Under the pieces are notes generated by a model. That model was not told where the DNA came from. It did not search any database and saw only the letters and a list, made by a program, of their open reading frames with translations. The translations under genes were made by a program, and so were the position numbers. Positions 7,701 through 15,977 of a stretch of 44,682 nt of DNA are shown here, piece after piece. Source of the DNA: Sphingopyxis sp. (GTDB taxonomy: Bacteria; Pseudomonadota; Alphaproteobacteria; Sphingomonadales; Sphingomonadaceae); NCBI RefSeq assembly GCF_025869345.1, contig NZ_JAOZVW010000072.1:1-44682 (forward strand), written 5' to 3'. Every line of letters begins with the position of its first letter. Position 1 is the stretch's first letter.

Positions 7701-9019
7701 CCGAAAATCCGGCGCGAAAAGGCGTTCGCCCGGCCCTCGGGCTGGCGCTGATCCTGCCGTTATTGTCGGGCTGTGCCTCGGTAATTCCCGAGGCGGGAAG
7801 CCGTCCGGTCGCGACCCGGCCCGCGCCGACTCCTGCGCCATCGCCGGGCACGCCCGCCTATACGCCGCGCCCCTCGGCACCCGCGAGCGCGGCGGCGAAG
7901 CCGGTTCCCGCGACCCCCAATCCGCCGCTGCCCGCGCCGGCACCGTCCGCCACCGCGACCACCGCCATCGAGGCCGGGGTCCTGGCCGGTCCCGAATATA
8001 ACGAACTCGGCATCGCGGCCGATCGGGCGACCGCCGCGCTCAAGGCGTTCCGGCTGAGCTGCCCTTCGCTGCTGCGCCGCACCGATGCGAGCGGCCTCAC
8101 GCAGAGCGGCGAATGGGCCGAAAGCTGCAACGCCGCGCCGGGCTGGGCCGATCGCGATGCGAGCAATTTCTTCAGCCGCTATTTCGGCACGGTGCAGGTC
8201 GGCGCGGGCACGGCGTTCGTCACCGGCTATTACGAGCCCGAGATCGCGGCCTCGCGCGACAAGCGCCCGGGCTATGACGTCCCCATCTATCGCCGCCCCG
8301 CCGATCTGGTCGACGTCGACCTCGGGCTGTTCTCGAAGGATCTGCAGGGCAAGAAGATCCGCGGCCGCGTCGACGGCCGCAATTTCGTGCCCTATTACGA
8401 CCGCGCGACGATCGAGCGCGGCGCGCTCGCGGGGCGCGGGCTCGAAATCGCCTGGGCGGCCGACGCGGCCGAATTCTTCTTCCTTCAGGTGCAGGGATCG
8501 GGACGGCTGCGCCTGCCCGACGGCAGCGTCATGCGCATCGGCTACGACTCGCAGAACGGCCGCGACTATGTCGGCATCGGCAAGCTGCTGCTCGACCGCG
8601 GCGAGCTTCAGCCGGGTCAGGCGTCGATGCAGGGTATCCTCGACTATCTGCGCGCCGATCCGGTGCGCGGCGCGGCGGTGATGAACGAAAATCCGAGCTG
8701 GGTCTTCTTCCGCGAACTGACCGGCGCCGGCCCGCTCGGCGCGCTCGGCGTTCCCGTCACCGGCCGCGCGAGCGTCGCCGCCGACCCCAAATATGTTCCG
8801 CTCGGCGCCCCGGTCTTCCTCTCGCTCGACCGCGCCGAACCGAATGGTCTCTGGATCGCGCAGGACACCGGCGGCGCGATCAAGGGCGCGAACCGCTTCG
8901 ACAGCTTCTGGGGCGCGGGAGAGGCGGCGCGCGCCATCGCCGGCGGCATGGCGGCGCGCGGTTCGGCGCTGCTGCTGCTGCCGCGCGCAAGCGTCGCGCG
9001 GCTCACGGCGCGCCCCTGA
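7694..9019 (+). CDS. mltA: Membrane-bound lytic murein transglycosylase A
   Basis: MltA cleaves the glycan strands of peptidoglycan to 1,6-anhydro-muropeptides, in the periplasm at the outer membrane. The 441-residue precursor has a lipoprotein signal with lipobox LLSGC, then a proline/alanine-rich linker to about residue 95. The MltA domain follows (VTGYYEPEIAASRDKRPGYD; FFLQVQGSGRLRLPDGS), and the C-terminal 3D domain includes AQDTGGAIKGANRFDSFWG with its conserved Asp residues. GTG 7694 is the only start that gives a normal signal peptide; the open frame extends further upstream but reads through a palindromic repeat. The stop is 1 bp before the Smr gene, so the two are almost certainly one transcript with the Tim44-domain gene. 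Confidence 0.93.
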   Translation: MNPENPARKGVRPALGLALILPLLSGCASVIPEAGSRPVATRPAPTPAPSPGTPAYTPRPSAPASAAAKPVPATPNPPLPAPAPSATATTAIEAGVLAGPEYNELGIAADRATAALKAFRLSCPSLLRRTDASGLTQSGEWAESCNAAPGWADRDASNFFSRYFGTVQVGAGTAFVTGYYEPEIAASRDKRPGYDVPIYRRPADLVDVDLGLFSKDLQGKKIRGRVDGRNFVPYYDRATIERGALAGRGLEIAWAADAAEFFFLQVQGSGRLRLPDGSVMRIGYDSQNGRDYVGIGKLLLDRGELQPGQASMQGILDYLRADPVRGAAVMNENPSWVFFRELTGAGPLGALGVPVTGRASVAADPKYVPLGAPVFLSLDRAEPNGLWIAQDTGGAIKGANRFDSFWGAGEAARAIAGGMAARGSALLLLPRASVARLTARP

Positions 9020-9020
9020 C

Positions 9021-9593
9021 ATGGCGCGGCGGCTCGCCCCCGAGGAAAGCGCGCTGTGGAAGAAGGTGGCGGCAACCGTCGCGCCGCTGGCGAAGCGGCC
9101 GGCGCCGCTCGAACCCAAGGTGCCGCCGACGATCAAGCCGCCCAAGACGGTCGTGCGCGCGGCCGCCCCCGCCGCCGCATCGCGTCCTTCGTCACCGCTG
9201 CCGCCCCCGCGCCGGACCTGGGCGAGCAGCACGCTCGACGGCCATTGGGACCGGCGGCTGCGCAAGGGACTCGTGCGCCCCGAGATGAGCATCGACCTTC
9301 ACGGCCATACGCTGGCGTCGGCGCAAGCGCTGCTCGACGAAGCGATCGGCCGCGCCCTGCTGCGCGGCGCGCGGGTGCTACTGGTGGTCGCGGGGCGGCT
9401 GCGGCCGGGCGCCGACCGCCTGCCGCAGATGCATGGCGATCCCCGCCCGCGCGGCGCGATCCGCGCCTCGCTGCCCGACTGGCTGTCGGTGTCGCCCTAT
9501 GCCGACCGCATCGTCGCGCTGCGCCCGGCGCATATCAGCCATGGCGGCGGCGGCGCGGTCTATGTCATCCTGCGCCGGGGGCGCGAGGAATAA
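9021..9593 (+). CDS. Smr domain protein (YdaL/SmrA-like)
   Basis: This 190-residue protein has a disordered proline/alanine-rich first half (residues 20-70) and a C-terminal Smr domain with the hallmark SIDLHGHTLASAQALL and, later, HISHGGGGAVYVILRR, the usual HxxGxG-type end. Smr domains nick or cleave nucleic acids in several families; stand-alone bacterial versions of this kind are poorly characterised. The ATG lies 1 bp after the mltA stop. The 3' end abuts a palindrome (9593-9640) that probably terminates both this operon and the convergent dapE. Confidence 0.9.
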   Translation: MARRLAPEESALWKKVAATVAPLAKRPAPLEPKVPPTIKPPKTVVRAAAPAAASRPSSPLPPPRRTWASSTLDGHWDRRLRKGLVRPEMSIDLHGHTLASAQALLDEAIGRALLRGARVLLVVAGRLRPGADRLPQMHGDPRPRGAIRASLPDWLSVSPYADRIVALRPAHISHGGGGAVYVILRRGREE

Positions 9594-9640
9594 TCTCACG
9601 CGAAGGCGCTCAGGACAGGCTTTGCGCCTTTGCGTGAGAT
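9593..9640. terminator. Hairpin between converging Smr gene and dapE (family E repeat, copy 2)
   Basis: A 17-bp stem (ATCTCACGCGAAGGCGC against GCGCCTTTGCGTGAGAT, one wobble position) encloses a 14-nt loop. It overlaps the last bases of the Smr stop codon and ends 4 bp before the dapE stop on the other strand. It belongs to the same sequence family as 7545-7700. It is short of a T-run on the plus strand, but its position fits bidirectional termination. Confidence 0.65.
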
Positions 9641-9644
9641 AAAT

Positions 9645-10781
9645 TCAATCGAGCAGCGCGCGCATCAATATCCCGCGATAGATGGCGGTCAGCTTGTGCA
9701 GATCGTCGACCGCGACCGCCTCGTCGAGCTTGTGCATCGTCGCATTGATCAGGCCGAACTCGACCACCGGGCAGAGCGCGTGAAGAAAGCGCGCGTCGGA
9801 GGTGCCGCCGGTCGTCGACAGTTCGGGGCGAAGGTCGGTCTCGGCATGGATCGCCTCGGCGACCAGCTCCGACAGCTCGCCTGGCGGGGTGAGGAAGGCT
9901 TCGCCTGAAATCTTGCCGAGCACTTTCGCTTGCGGTTCGACGTCGTGCGCCAACCGCTCGACCATCGCGACGAGGTCGGCGCCGCGGTGCCGGTCGTTGA
10001 AGCGGATCGACAGCCGCGCGCGCGCCGAGGCGGGGATGACGTTGGTCGCGCCGTTGCCGACCTCGATATCGGTGAATTCGATGTTCGACGGCTGGAACCA
10101 GTCGGTCCCGGCGTCGAGGCTGACCGCGTCGATCGCGGCCAATATCTCAACCAGCTTGGGGATCGGATTGTCGGCAAGGTGCGGATAGGCGACATGGCCC
10201 TGCGTCCCCGGCACGTCGATCCAGATGTTGACCGATCCGCGCCGCCCGATCTTCACCATGTCGCCGAGCCGGTTCACCGAGGTGGGTTCGCCGACGAGGA
10301 TCATGTCGGGCTTCACCCCGCGCGCGTCCATATGCTCCATGAGCGCGCGGGTGCCGAAGATCGCGGGGCCTTCCTCGTCGCCGGTGATGATCAGGCTGAT
10401 CGTTCCGGCTTCGACCGGCGTCGCGGCGGCGGCCGCGACGAAAGCGGCGATCGCGCCCTTCATGTCGACCGCGCCGCGGCCGTAGAGGAGGTCGCCGCGA
10501 ACCTCGGGCGCGAAGGCGTCGCTCGTCCAGCCGACGCCCGGCGGCACGACGTCGAGATGCCCGGCAAAGCCGAAATGCACCGGCCCCTTGCCCGTCCGCA
10601 CCGCGAGCAGATTCTCGACCGGCCCGTCGGGTTCGATCCCGTCGATGAAGCGCTCGACCGTGAAGCCGAGCGGGATCAGCGCTGCCTCCAGCACGTCGAA
10701 CACGGCGCCGGTGGCGGGCGAGATGCTCGGCGCGGCGATCAGCGCCTGAGCGAGGGCGACGGGGTCGATCGGGCTTGTCAT
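9645..10781 (-). CDS. dapE: Succinyl-diaminopimelate desuccinylase
   Basis: This enzyme hydrolyses N-succinyl-L,L-diaminopimelate in the lysine/meso-DAP pathway that supplies peptidoglycan cross-links. The 378-residue protein shows the M20 di-zinc peptidase pattern: GFAGHLDVVPPG (metal His and Asp), GRGAVDMKGAIAAF (bridging Asp), TGDEEGPA (catalytic and metal Glu), GEPTSVN, and a C-terminal NATMHKLDE that supplies the last metal ligand. The dimerisation (lid) domain lies at about residues 180-295. It is encoded alone on the minus strand, divergent from the cupin gene with a family A repeat between them. Confidence 0.95.
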   Translation of the reverse strand: MTSPIDPVALAQALIAAPSISPATGAVFDVLEAALIPLGFTVERFIDGIEPDGPVENLLAVRTGKGPVHFGFAGHLDVVPPGVGWTSDAFAPEVRGDLLYGRGAVDMKGAIAAFVAAAAATPVEAGTISLIITGDEEGPAIFGTRALMEHMDARGVKPDMILVGEPTSVNRLGDMVKIGRRGSVNIWIDVPGTQGHVAYPHLADNPIPKLVEILAAIDAVSLDAGTDWFQPSNIEFTDIEVGNGATNVIPASARARLSIRFNDRHRGADLVAMVERLAHDVEPQAKVLGKISGEAFLTPPGELSELVAEAIHAETDLRPELSTTGGTSDARFLHALCPVVEFGLINATMHKLDEAVAVDDLHKLTAIYRGILMRALLD

Positions 10782-10794
10782 GAACGCCCTTTAT

Positions 10795-10876
10795 CCGTTC
10801 GTGTCGAGCGAAGTCGAGACACCAATCGTCATGGCGCAAGATCGACGGGCATCTCGACTTCGCTCGATGCGAACGG
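10795..10876. repeat. Palindromic repeat family A, full 82-bp copy 1
   Basis: Two inverted 29-bp arms, CCGTTCG...CC and its mirror ending CGAACGG, share the core TCGAGCGAAGTCGA and enclose 24 bp. The arms differ from each other only at two pairs of positions, TG/CA against CA/TG, flanking the core. The copy at 17875-17956 has the same length and is close to the reverse complement of this one. It lies between the divergent dapE and cupin starts, so it is promoter-proximal here. Confidence 0.92.
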
Positions 10877-10900
10877 CAAGAGGGCGAGAGGAGGATTGCC

Positions 10901-11368
10901 ATGCCCAAACTCGATCTCGACGCCATTCCGCAGACCAACGCCACCGGCTATCCCGCGCCGCACGACGCGCCCGTGCAGGGCCGCTGGTATCGCCGCCTCG
11001 CGCCGCCTGCGGGTCTCAGCGATTTCGCGGCGAGCCATGTCGTGCTGAAACCCGGCGCCTGGTCGTCGCAGCGCCACTGGCACGACGGCGAGGACGAGAT
11101 GCTGGTGATGATCGCGGGCGAGGCGGTGCTGATCGAGGACGGCGGCCGCTGGCCGATGCGCCCCGGCGATATCGCGGTCTGGCCCAAGGGCAGCACCAAC
11201 GGCCACCATCTGGTCAACGAATCGGACGCCGACTGCGTGTTCGTGGCGCTGGGCGGCGGCAAGAAATACGACACCGGCGGCGGTTATTCGGACATCGACA
11301 TGCTGTTCACGCCCGACGGCTATTTCCACAAGGACGGCACGCCCTATCCGACGACGCGGATTCCCTAG
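10901..11368 (+). CDS. Cupin domain protein
   Basis: This 155-residue single-domain cupin has motif 1 as QRHWHDGEDEMLVMIAGEAV (about residues 57-76), giving His, His and Glu as probable metal ligands, and motif 2 as GDIAVWPKGSTNGHHLVNES, giving the fourth ligand. A C-terminal tail rich in Gly, Tyr and Asp (GGGYSDIDM) follows. The family includes mannose-6-phosphate isomerase-like and dioxygenase-like proteins, and nothing here fixes the substrate. AGAGGAGGA precedes the ATG at the proper distance. It is a single gene between dapE (divergent) and an unrelated secreted protein (convergent). Confidence 0.85.
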   Translation: MPKLDLDAIPQTNATGYPAPHDAPVQGRWYRRLAPPAGLSDFAASHVVLKPGAWSSQRHWHDGEDEMLVMIAGEAVLIEDGGRWPMRPGDIAVWPKGSTNGHHLVNESDADCVFVALGGGKKYDTGGGYSDIDMLFTPDGYFHKDGTPYPTTRIP

Positions 11369-11386
11369 CGTTCGATCCGCCCGACC

Positions 11387-12028
11387 CTAGCGGATATCGA
11401 AGCCGAGCAGCGTGAAGCGGGCGGGGGCGGTCGCATAGACGCCGTGGCCGCGCGCCGCCGCCGACCCGAACACCAGCCCGATGCGGTCGACGTCGGCCAG
11501 CGCCGCGGCGATGGCCTCCGGAGTCGCGCCCGATGTCTTGCCCAGCACCGAAATCCAGCTGGGATCGTCGAGCCGCACGCTGATCTCCTGCTCGCCCGTC
11601 GCCAGTGGGCGGACCGTCGCGGCGGGGGCGTACCAGCGATAGTGTTCGAACCGGCCTTTCGCGCTCCAATTGTCGCCGCGCCGCTGGAAATAGAGCGATA
11701 CGGTGGCCGGGCGGCCCGGGCTTTCCTGCGGCACGAAGCGTGTTCCGGGCGGCGCATCGATGCGGTAGCGCACGCTGATCCGCGCATCCGGCGCGATCGG
11801 GCCGGACCGGAAGGTGACATAATGGACATGCCCCGCGACGGCGCTTCCCGCCGGGAAATCGAACTGCCAGCCGCCGCGCGCCGGCCGGGGATGCAAGGGC
11901 ATGCCTTGCGAATAATTCTTGCCGCGGATGATCGGGCCGATTTCCCAGCGATACGCTTCGGGCGCGGCCATCGCCGCCGTCGCGCACAGGGTGGCGACGG
12001 CAAGCGGAACGGAGAGGAGACGGTGCAT
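11387..12028 (-). CDS. Secreted protein of unknown function
   Basis: I do not recognise the family. From ATG 12028 the protein is 213 residues with a Sec signal peptide (MHRLLSVPLAVATLCATAAM, cleavage after AMA near residue 22). The remaining chain is strand-rich with conserved-looking aromatics (GGWQFDFPAG, HVHYVTFRSGPI, EHYRWYAP) and no cysteines in the mature part. A strand-rich end (GVYATAPARFTLLGFDIR) recalls carbohydrate-binding beta-sandwich domains, but that is only an impression. An in-frame ATG at 12079 would add 17 residues before the signal peptide, so it is less likely. It is convergent with the cupin gene and lies 70 bp downstream of the GST on the same strand. Confidence 0.72.
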   Translation of the reverse strand: MHRLLSVPLAVATLCATAAMAAPEAYRWEIGPIIRGKNYSQGMPLHPRPARGGWQFDFPAGSAVAGHVHYVTFRSGPIAPDARISVRYRIDAPPGTRFVPQESPGRPATVSLYFQRRGDNWSAKGRFEHYRWYAPAATVRPLATGEQEISVRLDDPSWISVLGKTSGATPEAIAAALADVDRIGLVFGSAAARGHGVYATAPARFTLLGFDIR

Positions 12029-12098
12029 GGGCGCATGATAGCAGCGCTTGACCGATCCCGGCCTGAACGATCGGTTCATCGGCGCGATAGCCGCCGTG

Positions 12099-12770
12099 TC
12101 AGTCGGCGGACGGACCCTCGAACGCCTCGATCACCCAATCCTCGGCCTGCGCGCCGCCGATCCATTCCTGCATGTGCGGGTGGCTGATCACCGCCTGGCA
12201 ATAGGGGATGGCGAAGCGCGGCAGCGCGATCGAGTAGGTGATGAAGCGGGTGACGACGGGCGCGAACATCATGTCGGCGGCCGACCAGTCGCCGAACAGA
12301 TAATCGCCCTCGCCGCCGAAGCGCGCGCGCGCCTCGGCCCAGATCTGCATGATGCGGATGACGTCGGCCTGTACGTCGGGCGCGAGCTCGGCGGCGGGAT
12401 AGATGCGGCGGATGTTCATGCTGCAATCGCGGCGGAGTGCCGCAAAGCTCGAATGCATTTCGGCGGCCATCGACCGCGCCATCGCCCGCGCCGCCATATC
12501 CTCGGGCCAATAGCCGCGGGTGCCGCCGGTTTTTTCGTTGAGATAGTCGATGATCGCCAGACTGTCCCAGACGACGGTGTCGGCGCCGTCCCACAGAATC
12601 GGCACCTTGCCGCCCGACGGCGCGAACTCGTCGCCCTCGCGCCGGTTCGACCAGTCCTCGTCATAGAGCGGGACGGCGACTTCCTCGAAGGGCAGGGCGC
12701 TGTGCCGCGCCGCGAGCCAGCCGCGCAGGCTCCAGCTCGAATAGGCCTTGTTGCCGATGAACAGTTTCAT
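12099..12770 (-). CDS. Glutathione S-transferase family protein
   Basis: This 223-residue soluble protein has the two-domain GST fold. The N-terminal thioredoxin-like domain begins KLFIGNKAYSSWSLRGW with a Ser at the usual catalytic position. GGKVPILWD carries the cis-Pro before strand 3, and VVWDSLAIIDYLNE is the glutathione-binding segment (SNAIL/ESLAI type). The all-helical C-terminal domain contains FGDWSAADMMFAPVVTRF, the N-capping Asp motif. It is likely to conjugate or reduce electrophiles with glutathione; the substrate is unknown. gshA is also in this window (34195-35568). Upstream is a family C repeat and then engB on the same strand. Confidence 0.9.
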   Translation of the reverse strand: MKLFIGNKAYSSWSLRGWLAARHSALPFEEVAVPLYDEDWSNRREGDEFAPSGGKVPILWDGADTVVWDSLAIIDYLNEKTGGTRGYWPEDMAARAMARSMAAEMHSSFAALRRDCSMNIRRIYPAAELAPDVQADVIRIMQIWAEARARFGGEGDYLFGDWSAADMMFAPVVTRFITYSIALPRFAIPYCQAVISHPHMQEWIGGAQAEDWVIEAFEGPSAD

Positions 12771-12782
12771 CCAAATTCTCCT

Positions 12783-12960
12783 CCCTCCCCCTGAACGGGG
12801 GAGGGTTGCGTAGACTTGCCAGCTTGCTGGCTAGTCGAAGCTGGGAGGGGGTGATGCGAGCCTTCGGCTCGCGCGGCCCCGCGGGCCGCTCCCCCTCACC
12901 AAGTTTCGGTAGCGGACAAGTCCGCAACCTGCACTATCCTCTCCCGCAAGGGGAGAGGAT
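12783..12960. repeat. Palindromic repeat family C, composite copy
   Basis: Outer blocks at 12783-12805 (CCCTCCCCCTGAACGGGGG plus AGGG) and 12936-12960 (CCTCTCCCGCAAGGGGAGAG) flank several small inner hairpins: GCCAGCTTGCTGGC at 12818-12831, a GAGCC-TTC-GGCTC stem near 12858 and GCGGCCCCGCGGGCCGC near 12877. It fills the gap between the GST and engB, both on the minus strand. I see no gene in it. Confidence 0.75.
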
Positions 12961-12969
12961 AAACCAGTC

Positions 12970-13617
12970 CTAACTCTCCACCGCCTCCAGCACCGCGGCA
13001 CGCAGCTCGGCGATTCCCAGGCCCTTTTCGCTGCTCGTCGCGATCACCTCGGGGTGCGCGGCGGGGTGTTTGCGCGCTTCGGCCTCGGTCGCGGCCTGGA
13101 CGGCGGCAAGGTCGCTCGCCTTGATCTTGTCGGCCTTGGTGAGCACGAGGCGATAGCTGACCGCCGCGGTGTCGAGCATGTCGAGCACCTCGCGGTCGAC
13201 GTCCTTGATGCCGTGGCGGCTGTCGATCAGCACCAGCGTGCGCTTCAGCACCTGCCGCCCGCGCAGATAGTCGTTGACCAGGAAGCGCCATTTTTTGACG
13301 ACATCCTTGGGCGCCTTGGCGAAGCCATAGCCGGGCATATCGACGAGCCGGAACACCAGCGGCGCGCCGACGTCGAAATAGTTGAGTTCCTGCGTCCGCC
13401 CCGGCGTGACCGAGGTGCGCGCGAGGCCGTTCCGGTTGGTCAGCGCGTTGAGCAGCGACGATTTGCCGACGTTCGAGCGGCCCGCGAAGGCGATTTCGGG
13501 CACCGAAGGCGCGGGCAGGTGCTGGAGCGCGGGGGCCGATTTCAGGAAGGCGATCGGGCCCGCGAACAGCTTGCGCGCGCGTTCGGGGAGCGTGGGGTCT
13601 ACGTCGTTTTCACTCAT
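12970..13617 (-). CDS. engB: Ribosome-biogenesis GTPase EngB (YihA/YsxC)
   Basis: This essential GTPase of the TrmE-Era-EngA-YihA group acts in 50S subunit maturation and is inferred to be cytoplasmic. The 215-residue protein has all GTPase motifs: GRSNVGKSS (G1), the PGRTQ switch I region, DMPGYGFA (G3), TKADK (G4) and SSEKG (G5). The N-terminal extension of about 40 residues with [12 protein letters not shown] is usual in alphaproteobacteria. It follows yidC on the same strand, with a palindromic repeat (13622-13706) in the gap. The order rpmH-rnpA-yidD-yidC-engB is the standard one. Confidence 0.96.
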   Translation of the reverse strand: MSENDVDPTLPERARKLFAGPIAFLKSAPALQHLPAPSVPEIAFAGRSNVGKSSLLNALTNRNGLARTSVTPGRTQELNYFDVGAPLVFRLVDMPGYGFAKAPKDVVKKWRFLVNDYLRGRQVLKRTLVLIDSRHGIKDVDREVLDMLDTAAVSYRLVLTKADKIKASDLAAVQAATEAEARKHPAAHPEVIATSSEKGLGIAELRAAVLEAVES

Positions 13618-13621
13618 GGCC

Positions 13622-13706
13622 GTGTTCCCCCGCGAAGGCGGGGGTCCATCTCCTGTTGTTTCATTCCGCGCCTGCCGGAGATGGGTCCCCGCCTTCGCGG
13701 GGACAC
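13622..13706. repeat. Palindromic repeat family D, copy 1
   Basis: The left arm (GTGTTCCCCCGCGAAGGCGG and on into TCCATCTCC) and its inverted right arm (GGAGATGGGTCCCCGCC to GGGGACAC) enclose about 23 bp. Each arm contains its own small hairpin (CCCGC-GAAG-GCGGG type). It occupies the yidC-engB gap. Confidence 0.85.
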
Positions 13707-13713
13707 ACGCCGA

Positions 13714-15453
13714 TTATTTTACCGGCGCCGCGCGAAGCTGCGGGAACTTGCGATACATGAACTGCTGCTGCGCGATCGACAGGCAGTTGTTGGTGATCCA
13801 GTAGAGCAGCAGGCCCGCCGCGAAGGGCGCCATGATGAACATGAACAGCCACGGCATGATCTTGAACACCTGCTGCTGCACCGGGTCGGTCGCCTGCGGG
13901 TTGAGGCGGAACTGCAGGAACATGGTGACGCCGAGGAGCAGCGCGAGCGGCCCGAGGGCGAGCAGCGACGGCGGCGTGAAGTTCAAGAGGCCGAACAGGT
14001 TGAGGAAATGCGCCGGGTCGGGCGCCGACAGATCCTTGATCCACAGCACGAAGGGCTGGTGGCGCATTTCGATCGTCAGCATCAGCACCTTGTAGAGCGC
14101 ATAGAAGATCGGAATCTGGAGGACAATCGGCAGGCAGCCCGCAAGCGGATTGATCTTCTCGTCCTTGTAGAGCTTCATCAATTCCTGCTGCTGGCGCGGC
14201 TTGTCGTCCTTGTAGCGCTCCTGCAGCGCCTTCATCTTCGGCTGGACGAGGCGCATCTGCGCCATCGAATGGAACTGGCGCTGTGCGACCGGGAACATCA
14301 GCGCGCGGATGATCACCGTCAGCACCATGATCGCAACGCCGAAATTGCCGACCTGCTGGAACAGCCAGTCGAGCAGCCTGAAGATCGGCTTTTCGAAGAA
14401 TTCGAACCAGCCCCAGTCGATCGCGTTCGACAGGCGCGGGATGCCCGCGTCCTGATAGGCCGACAGGGTGCTGACTTCCTTGGCGCCGGCGAAGATGCGG
14501 CTGGTCGTCGTGACCTGCTTGCCGGGCGCGACCGCCGCGAAGGGACGCGCGAAGAGCGTCTGATACGTGTCCGCCGCAGGCGCGGTGATCGACGCGGTGA
14601 CGCGCTCGTCCTTCGCCGGGATGACCGCGGCGAGCCAATATTTGTCGGTGAAGCCGAGCCAGCCCGCCGCGCCATATTTGAACGCTTCGCCCTTATCGAG
14701 ATGCTTGTAATCGACGTCGAACACCGACTTGCCGTCGAGGTAGCCGGTCGGCCCGATGTGATTCGTCCAGCTGCTCTGCTCGTGCGGGTCGGTCGGCTTG
14801 CCGAGGCGGTCGATCAGCGCGAAGCTGCTGGCGTTGACCGGCGCGGCGCCGGTGTTGGCGATCGTCTGCTTCGCGGTGATCAGATAATCGGCGTCGATGC
14901 TGTAATCGATGCGAAAGCTCTGGCCGGTGCCGTTCGCCCAGCTCAGCGTCACCGGGGTCGCCGGGGTCAGCTTCGCGCCGCTCGCGGCCCACACGGTCGC
15001 CGGGCCCGGAACCTCGACGCCTTGCTGCGCGGCCCAGCCGACGCTCGCATAATAAGCGGCCTTGGTGTTGCCGGGGGCGAAGAGCCGGACGGGGGGCGAA
15101 TCCTTCTTGATCGTCTGGCGATATTTGGTGAGCGTGATGTCGTCGATGCGCGCGCCGACAAGGTTGATCGAGCCCGACAGCGCCGGGGTTTCGATCGCGA
15201 CGCGATTGCCCGCGGTGAGCGCGGTTTCGAGCGGCACGACCGTCGGGGCGGCCGGGGCGGCGGCGTGCGGGGCCGCCGGGGTGCCGGGCTGCGCGGGTGC
15301 GGCCGGGTTCGCCGCCCCGTTCGCGCCCACGACGGTTTTCGTCACATCGGGCTTCGGCGGGGTGGGCAGGAATTTCTGCGCGACGAAGTTCCAGCCGAGC
15401 AGGATGGCCGCCGACAGCAGGATTGCCGTGATCCAGTTACGCTTGTCATCCAC
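13714..15453 (-). CDS. yidC: Membrane protein insertase YidC
   Basis: YidC inserts and folds inner-membrane proteins, alone or with SecYEG. The 579-residue protein has an N-terminal signal-anchor (WITAILLSAAILLGWNFVAQ), an Ala/Pro-rich linker and a large periplasmic P1 domain (about residues 60-345). The C-terminal insertase core follows: TM2 NFGVAIMVLTVIIRALMFPV (containing the groove Arg), coiled cytoplasmic loop RQQQELMKLYKDEKINPLAG, then CLPIVLQIPIFYALYKVL and two further helices ending FMYRKFPQLRAAP. The start codon is GTG. It follows yidD by 44 bp on the same strand. Confidence 0.97.
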   Translation of the reverse strand: MDDKRNWITAILLSAAILLGWNFVAQKFLPTPPKPDVTKTVVGANGAANPAAPAQPGTPAAPHAAAPAAPTVVPLETALTAGNRVAIETPALSGSINLVGARIDDITLTKYRQTIKKDSPPVRLFAPGNTKAAYYASVGWAAQQGVEVPGPATVWAASGAKLTPATPVTLSWANGTGQSFRIDYSIDADYLITAKQTIANTGAAPVNASSFALIDRLGKPTDPHEQSSWTNHIGPTGYLDGKSVFDVDYKHLDKGEAFKYGAAGWLGFTDKYWLAAVIPAKDERVTASITAPAADTYQTLFARPFAAVAPGKQVTTTSRIFAGAKEVSTLSAYQDAGIPRLSNAIDWGWFEFFEKPIFRLLDWLFQQVGNFGVAIMVLTVIIRALMFPVAQRQFHSMAQMRLVQPKMKALQERYKDDKPRQQQELMKLYKDEKINPLAGCLPIVLQIPIFYALYKVLMLTIEMRHQPFVLWIKDLSAPDPAHFLNLFGLLNFTPPSLLALGPLALLLGVTMFLQFRLNPQATDPVQQQVFKIMPWLFMFIMAPFAAGLLLYWITNNCLSIAQQQFMYRKFPQLRAAPVK

Positions 15454-15497
15454 GCTGCTTGGTCTCTCTTCGTCTCAAAATGTCGGGAAAGGGCGCC

Positions 15498-15710
15498 TTA
15501 CGGCACCGGGTCGTAACCATGGCCCCCCCAAGGGTGGCAGCGCAATAGCCGCTTTGTCGCCAGCCAGCCACCCTTGATCGCACCATGGCGTTTCAGCGCG
15601 ATGATCGCATATTCGCTGCACGACGGCGCATAGCGGCACGTCGGCGGCAGGATGCGCGACGGGCCGAGCTGCCAGCCGCGCGCGATCAGGATGAGCAGGC
15701 GGGCGATCAT
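15498..15710 (-). CDS. yidD: Membrane protein insertion efficiency factor YidD
   Basis: This 70-residue protein has the YidD signature: an amphipathic N-terminus (ARLLILIARGWQLGPSRIL), the cysteine motif PTCRYAPSCSEYAIIAL and C-terminal RLLRCHPWGGHGYDPVP. It assists YidC at the inner membrane. The gene sits between rnpA and yidC as usual, but here 267 bp of palindromic sequence separate it from rnpA, which is longer than the normal close spacing of this cluster. The minus-strand ATG at 15710 agrees with the family start. Confidence 0.95.
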   Translation of the reverse strand: MIARLLILIARGWQLGPSRILPPTCRYAPSCSEYAIIALKRHGAIKGGWLATKRLLRCHPWGGHGYDPVP

Positions 15711-15725
15711 GGAAGAAGCCCTGAA

Positions 15726-15907
15726 AACTGCCGAACTTCATTCGCGATTCGGGTTTTTGCGGGGACTCTCCATCCGTCGTCACCCCGGACTTGATCCGGG
15801 GTCCCGCTCGGCAACGGTGATAAGCGGGACCCCGGATCAAGTCCGGGGTGACGATGGGAAGGTAAGAGAAAAGCCCCGCAAAACTGGGCAACTTCACTCG
15901 CAATTCG
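15726..15907. repeat. Composite element: double hairpin (family D-like) flanked by imperfect direct repeats
   Basis: The centre is a perfect inverted repeat with 31-bp arms (15778-15808 and 15823-15853; each containing CCCCGGACTTGATCCGGGG) and a 14-bp loop. Outside it, a looser inverted repeat (TTTTTGCGGGGACTCT against AGAGAAAAGCCCCGCAAAA) extends the stem. The whole is flanked by imperfect 26-bp direct repeats at 15726-15751 and 15882-15907 (AACTGCCGAACTTCATTCGC versus AACTGGGCAACTTCACTCGC at their starts). It fills the rnpA-yidD gap and contains no credible gene. Confidence 0.85.
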
Positions 15908-15977
15908 CATGTTCGATACAGGCAGGAATAGGCTCATGCCGAAATCTTATGCCAGCGAAGCATTGTAGGACAGCCGG

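Noticed and set aside
13054..15516. Long plus-strand open frame opposite engB and yidC
   Set aside because: Antisense shadow with no recognisable domain; the minus-strand genes are certain.
15707..15937. Minus-strand frame in the rnpA-yidD gap (SHRHPGLDPGSR text)
   Set aside because: It is a translation of the composite palindrome, with no family match and repeated peptides from the direct repeats.
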